From: PLA2 sp036273915
GTDB lineage: Bacteria > Planctomycetota > PLA2
NCBI GenBank assembly: GCA_036273915.1
Contig: DASUGR010000120.1
Span: 1-8,271, forward strand
Direction: 5' to 3'
DNA: 8,271 bases
Part shown: positions 6,068 through 8,271 of the stretch, in pieces
Layout: each line of letters starts with the position of its first letter
Numbering within the stretch: position 1 is the stretch's first letter
Notes under the pieces: generated by a model
What the model saw: only the letters and a program-made list of their open reading frames with translations
Databases searched by the model: none
What the model was told of the DNA's origin: nothing
Position numbers and translations under genes: made by a program

Positions 6068-6427
6068 ATGAAGTACGCATGGATTCTCGCGCTCGGGCTT
6101 GTCGTGGCGTGCGGCAAGGAGGAGGCGCCCGCGCAGAAGACGATGCCGACGGTGCCGGGCACCAGGGTGGAGACGCCCAAGGCGGAGACGCCCCCGCTGA
6201 CCGTGCCGGACGCAGACGCGGCGAAGGCGGCGCTTGACAAGTCGATCGCCGACACGAAGGCGCTGCTCGAGAAGAAGCAGGCGGACGCGAAGGCGCTGCT
6301 CGACAAGGCGAAGACCGACCCGATGAACGCCGCGAGCTACAAGACCGAGGCCGACAAGCTGCAGAAGGAGATCGCGGATCTCCAGGCGAAGCTCGACGGC
6401 TACATGAGGGAAGCGGCGGCGAAGTAG
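6068..6427 (+). CDS. Small coiled-coil lipoprotein, function unknown
   Basis: The 119-residue product starts with a short signal peptide (MKYAWILALGLVVAC) and a lipobox VVAC with the lipidated Cys at 15, followed by Gly. Residues 16-48 are Pro- and Thr-rich and probably act as an unstructured tether (APAQKTMPTVPG; ETPPLTVPD). Residues 50-119 are a charged Ala/Lys/Leu/Glu helix predicted to form a coiled coil. It contains an 11-residue tandem repeat (62-72 and 73-83: D-x-K-A-L-L-[ED]-K). It would be anchored in the inner or outer membrane facing the periplasm; without Asp at +2, outer membrane is more likely in a diderm. It resembles Lpp-like spacers only in general architecture. The family is not recognised. 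The 11-bp gap and strong RBS indicate cotranscription with the beta-oxidation enzyme, with no obvious functional link. Confidence 0.85.
   Translation: MKYAWILALGLVVACGKEEAPAQKTMPTVPGTRVETPKAETPPLTVPDADAAKAALDKSIADTKALLEKKQADAKALLDKAKTDPMNAASYKTEADKLQKEIADLQAKLDGYMREAAAK
6251..6316 (+). repeat. 33-bp imperfect tandem repeat (two units) inside the lipoprotein gene
   Basis: Units 6251-6283 and 6284-6316 both encode D-[T/A]-K-A-L-L-[E/D]-K. They share the core AAGGCGCTGCTCGA. A weaker, older unit (DAAKAALDKSIA) precedes them. The eleven-residue period fits a hendecad coiled coil and could change the length of the rod by unit gain or loss. Confidence 0.7.
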
Positions 6428-6481
6428 CTGCCCGGGGCAACCGGGAAACGGCCGGGCAGGCGGGGTCCGTGCTGCCCGGGG
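6428..6481 (+). terminator. Competing hairpins sharing one arm after the lipoprotein gene
   Basis: CTGCCCGGGG occurs twice (6428-6437 and 6472-6481), and its partner CCGGGCAG (6452-6459) lies between them. The central arm can pair perfectly over 8 bp with either copy, giving a 16-nt loop (6436-6451) or a 12-nt loop (6460-6471). This follows the lipoprotein stop directly. No T-run follows, so a Rho-independent terminator is only one possibility. An RNA-stabilising 3' end or an attenuator-like switch would also fit. Confidence 0.5.
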
Positions 6482-6523
6482 GTCGTTGAGGCGTGCGCGG
6501 GCTTGCGCGCCGATTGCACGCGC

Positions 6524-6529
6524 TAGCAT
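6524..6529 (+). promoter_or_regulatory. Putative -10 box (TAGCAT) for leaderless mRNA of the secreted protein
   Basis: TAGCAT ends 9 nt before ATG 6539, followed by TTGACACCC, with no Shine-Dalgarno sequence. A weak -35-like CTTGCG (6502-6507) lies 16 nt upstream. The layout closely repeats that before the dehydrogenase-hydratase gene (CTAGNATTTG in both). Confidence 0.5.
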
Positions 6530-6538
6530 TTGACACCC

Positions 6539-7171
6539 ATGCGCACCAACACATGGGTGGCGGCCTGCGTCGTGCTCGCCGGTCTCGGCGGGACGATCCG
6601 CGCAGGCGAACCCGACAAGTCGCCCAAGCCTTCCATCTGCACTGCAAAGCCGCAGGTGAAGGTCGGCAAGGTCAAGGTCGCCGACGGCAAGGTCGCCGTC
6701 GAGCTGAAGTTGTCGGGCACGCTCGCGAGTGCCCCGAAGAGCGACGAGACGCTCTCCCCGGTCGCGAACATCAAGGCGTTCCTCCTCTGGAAGAAGGCGG
6801 GGGGGAAGTGGGAGCACCTCGAGCTCCCGAACCAGGAGGTGGCGCTCGGCCAGCTCAAGGGCGGCTCGTCGCTCAAGATCGAGAAGGACGTGGACTCGCC
6901 CGCCGCGGCGGCCGTCGCGGAGTCGGGCGAGGTGGAGTACGAGCTCCACCTCTTCATGGTGGGCGAGGCGTGCAAGATGACGCCGGTCGCGCACTTCGTC
7001 TCCTTCAAGGTGACGTTCGACACGACACCGACGCCCGGGGCCGCGAAGCTCGGCTCGTACGCGAAGAAGAAGTCGCCGGACAAGAAGCCCGTGCTCGTGT
7101 CGGACGCGACCGGCGCGGGCTGGATGGACGACCCCGAGGGCAAGCCCTACCTGCCCGCGAGCCCGTCCTAG
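6539..7171 (+). CDS. Secreted or periplasmic protein of unknown function
   Basis: The 210-residue product has a Sec signal peptide: R2, a hydrophobic stretch 6-20 and a likely cut after A22 (TIRA-GEP). I do not recognise the family. Residues 36-165 look like alternating beta strands (VKVGKVKVADGKVAVELKLSG; FLLWKKAGGKWEHLEL; VEYELHLFMVG; VSFKVTFD), suggesting a compact beta-sandwich. The mature protein has just two cysteines, C34 and C145, which could form a disulfide. The tail (170-210) is Lys- and Pro-rich and ends in a GAGWMDDPEGKPYLP segment. ATG 6539 is preferred over TTG 6530 because it starts a proper signal peptide and is preceded by a -10-like box. It is separated from the lipoprotein gene by 111 bp with hairpins and convergent with rsgA, so probably monocistronic. 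Confidence 0.82.
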   Translation: MRTNTWVAACVVLAGLGGTIRAGEPDKSPKPSICTAKPQVKVGKVKVADGKVAVELKLSGTLASAPKSDETLSPVANIKAFLLWKKAGGKWEHLELPNQEVALGQLKGGSSLKIEKDVDSPAAAAVAESGEVEYELHLFMVGEACKMTPVAHFVSFKVTFDTTPTPGAAKLGSYAKKKSPDKKPVLVSDATGAGWMDDPEGKPYLPASPS

Positions 7172-7187
7172 CAAGATCGCGTTTCCC

Positions 7188-7214
7188 GCCGGGGCGGCCG
7201 CGTGTCGCCCCGGC
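7188..7214. terminator. Bidirectional terminator-like hairpin between convergent genes
   Basis: GCCGGGGCG (7188-7196) and CGCCCCGGC (7206-7214) form a perfect 9-bp stem with a 9-nt loop. It is centred in the 55-bp gap between the stops of the secreted-protein gene and rsgA. The stem reads the same in both directions. There is no T-tract on either side (GTTTCCC precedes it), so efficiency as an intrinsic terminator is uncertain. Confidence 0.6.
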
Positions 7215-7226
7215 CCTCCGCGCCGC

Positions 7227-8271
7227 CTACTCCTCCTTGATCCGCCGGATCGCGCGGCTGAGCTTCTTGTTGCGCTGCTTCTCGGCCAGCGCCGCGCGCG
7301 CGTCCGTCTTTCTCTGCTCGAACGCCAGCTCGCGCTTCAAGCGCAGGTAGGCCTCGTAGCGATCCTCCGCGAGGCTCCCCTCCTCCACGGCGCCCTTCAC
7401 CCCACAGCCCGGCTCGCTCTCGTGCGAGCAGTCGCGGAACCGGCACCGCGCCGAAAGCTCCTGCACGTCGTGGAACGCCGCATCCAGCCCCTCCTCCGCC
7501 TCCACGAATCCGAGCTCGCGGAGCCCGGGCGTGTCCACGAGCAGCGCGCCGCCGGGGATCACGAAGAGCTCCCGGTGCCGCGTCGTGTGCCGGCCCTTGT
7601 CGTCCGCCGTGCGGATCTGCTGCACCTCCATGCGCTCCGCGCCCAGCAGCCGGTTCGCGAGCGTCGATTTCCCGACGCCCGACGAGCCGACGAGCGCGAC
7701 GGTCGTCCGCGGGGCGAGGAACGGCTGGAGCGCAAGGACGTCGCCCGCGAGCGCGCTGACCGCCGCGACCGGCACGAACGGCGGCGCGATCCGCTCCGTC
7801 TCGCGCAGGCGGCCGGGGACGTCCTCGCAGAGGTCCGCCTTGCTGAGCACGACGACGGGCTTCGCGCCCCCCTCCCACGCGAACGCGAGGTAGCGCTCGA
7901 GCCGCCGCGGCGAGAAGTCGCGGTTCAAGGACGTCACCACGAACACGACGTCCACGTTGGCGGCGATCACCTGCGCCGCCGCCGCGCGCTCCTCGCTCTT
8001 CCGGCCGACGGACTGCCGCCGCGCGAGGGCACCGCGACGCGGCAGGAGCGCGCGGATCGCCCCCTCCGCGTACACCACCCAATCGCCCACCGCGGGCAAC
8101 TCGCCCTGGTGGTAGAGGCGGCCGGCCGCATCCGCGCGCACCTCTCCATGAACGGTCAACACCCGGTAGCCGTCGCGATGCTGCGCGCACACGCGCGCCG
8201 GCTCGCCGAGATCACGGTAAGGGGCATAGTGCGCCTCGAACGAGGCGGACCAGCCCAGGTCTTCGAGTGAA
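7227..8271 (-). CDS. rsgA: Small ribosomal subunit biogenesis GTPase RsgA, 5'-partial
   Basis: RsgA is a circularly permuted GTPase that helps mature the 30S subunit and is activated by it. The visible 347 residues hold an N-terminal OB-fold (about 24-90, with GDWV at 62-65), then the GTPase motifs in permuted order: G4 LSKAD (142-146), G5 SAL (172-174), G1 GSSGVGKST (195-203), a switch region GRHTTRHRE (226-234) and G3 DTPG (246-249). A zinc motif follows: C276, C281, H283, C289. The basic helical tail (LKRELAFEQRKTD to the end) is typical of the long form. Codons upstream of GTG 8192 stay open and read as a normal RsgA N-terminus (SLEDLGWSASFEAHYAPY), so 8192 is not the start. The start codon lies just outside the right edge, at least two codons beyond 8270. 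All key residues are present, so the protein should be functional. Confidence 0.97.
   Translation of the reverse strand, partial: SLEDLGWSASFEAHYAPYRDLGEPARVCAQHRDGYRVLTVHGEVRADAAGRLYHQGELPAVGDWVVYAEGAIRALLPRRGALARRQSVGRKSEERAAAAQVIAANVDVVFVVTSLNRDFSPRRLERYLAFAWEGGAKPVVVLSKADLCEDVPGRLRETERIAPPFVPVAAVSALAGDVLALQPFLAPRTTVALVGSSGVGKSTLANRLLGAERMEVQQIRTADDKGRHTTRHRELFVIPGGALLVDTPGLRELGFVEAEEGLDAAFHDVQELSARCRFRDCSHESEPGCGVKGAVEEGSLAEDRYEAYLRLKRELAFEQRKTDARAALAEKQRNKKLSRAIRRIKEE

Noticed and set aside
6530..6532. TTG 6530 as start of the secreted protein
   Set aside because: ATG 6539 gives a standard signal peptide beginning MRTN, and the TTG lies between the -10-like box and the likely transcription start.
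4032..7174. Very long minus-strand open frames opposite the fusion enzyme, lipoprotein and secreted protein
   Set aside because: Composition is Arg/Leu/Ala-rich with no domain resemblance, and they mirror the third-position GC of the + strand genes.
8190..8192. GTG 8192 as the rsgA start codon
   Set aside because: The frame stays open to the right edge and encodes the conserved RsgA N-terminus (LEDLGW, HYAPY), so this codon is an internal valine.
1..8271. CRISPR arrays, tRNA or rRNA genes, insertion sequences, attachment sites
   Set aside because: No regularly spaced repeats, tRNA-like cloverleaf, transposase frame or long terminal inverted repeats were seen by eye. A tRNAscan or Infernal run would be needed to exclude small RNAs formally.

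Overview
The window is about 70% GC and reads as a bacterial chromosome segment. Lipoprotein and Sec-type signal peptides, a GT39-type membrane glycosyltransferase, a long RsgA and a 3-hydroxyacyl-CoA dehydrogenase/enoyl-CoA hydratase fusion suggest a high-GC, probably diderm lineage such as Acidobacteriota, Myxococcota/Desulfobacterota or Planctomycetota. The sequence alone does not settle this. There is no sign of phage, insertion sequence, CRISPR, rRNA or tRNA.

Region 1 (1-1395, + strand) is a two-gene operon and the most notable part. The first gene is a 5'-truncated carboxymuconolactone decarboxylase/AhpD-like protein. Its reading frame is interrupted by one in-frame TGA (212-214), exactly where the second Cys of the redox CPFC motif belongs. 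Eleven nucleotides after that TGA is a perfect 17-nt hairpin (226-242) whose loop carries GU, the geometry of a bacterial SECIS. I read the gene as a selenoprotein with a CPFU motif. Its stop overlaps the start (GTGA) of an ECF41-type sigma factor, recognisable by WLPEP, DGGGK and NPEKL motifs and a SnoaL-like C-terminal domain. ECF41 sigma factors are known to sit beside such genes, so this is a candidate ECF41-selenoprotein module. Its leucine codon use differs from that of the neighbouring genes.

Region 2 (1396-4009) holds a cation/Ca2+ exchanger (CaCA family, - strand), convergent with the sigma factor and divergent from a multi-membrane GT39/ArnT-like glycosyltransferase (+ strand).

Region 3 (4010-6427) holds the dehydrogenase-hydratase fusion, with domains in the reverse order to FadB, followed 11 bases later by a small coiled-coil lipoprotein, probably in one transcript. 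A cluster of competing hairpins follows.

Region 4 (6428-8271) holds a secreted protein of unknown function (+ strand), a strong hairpin suited to bidirectional termination, and the convergent ribosome-assembly GTPase gene rsgA, which runs off the right edge. Three + strand genes, and perhaps the exchanger, have a TANNNT box only 6-9 bases before the start codon. The three + strand genes also lack a Shine-Dalgarno sequence, which points to leaderless transcription.
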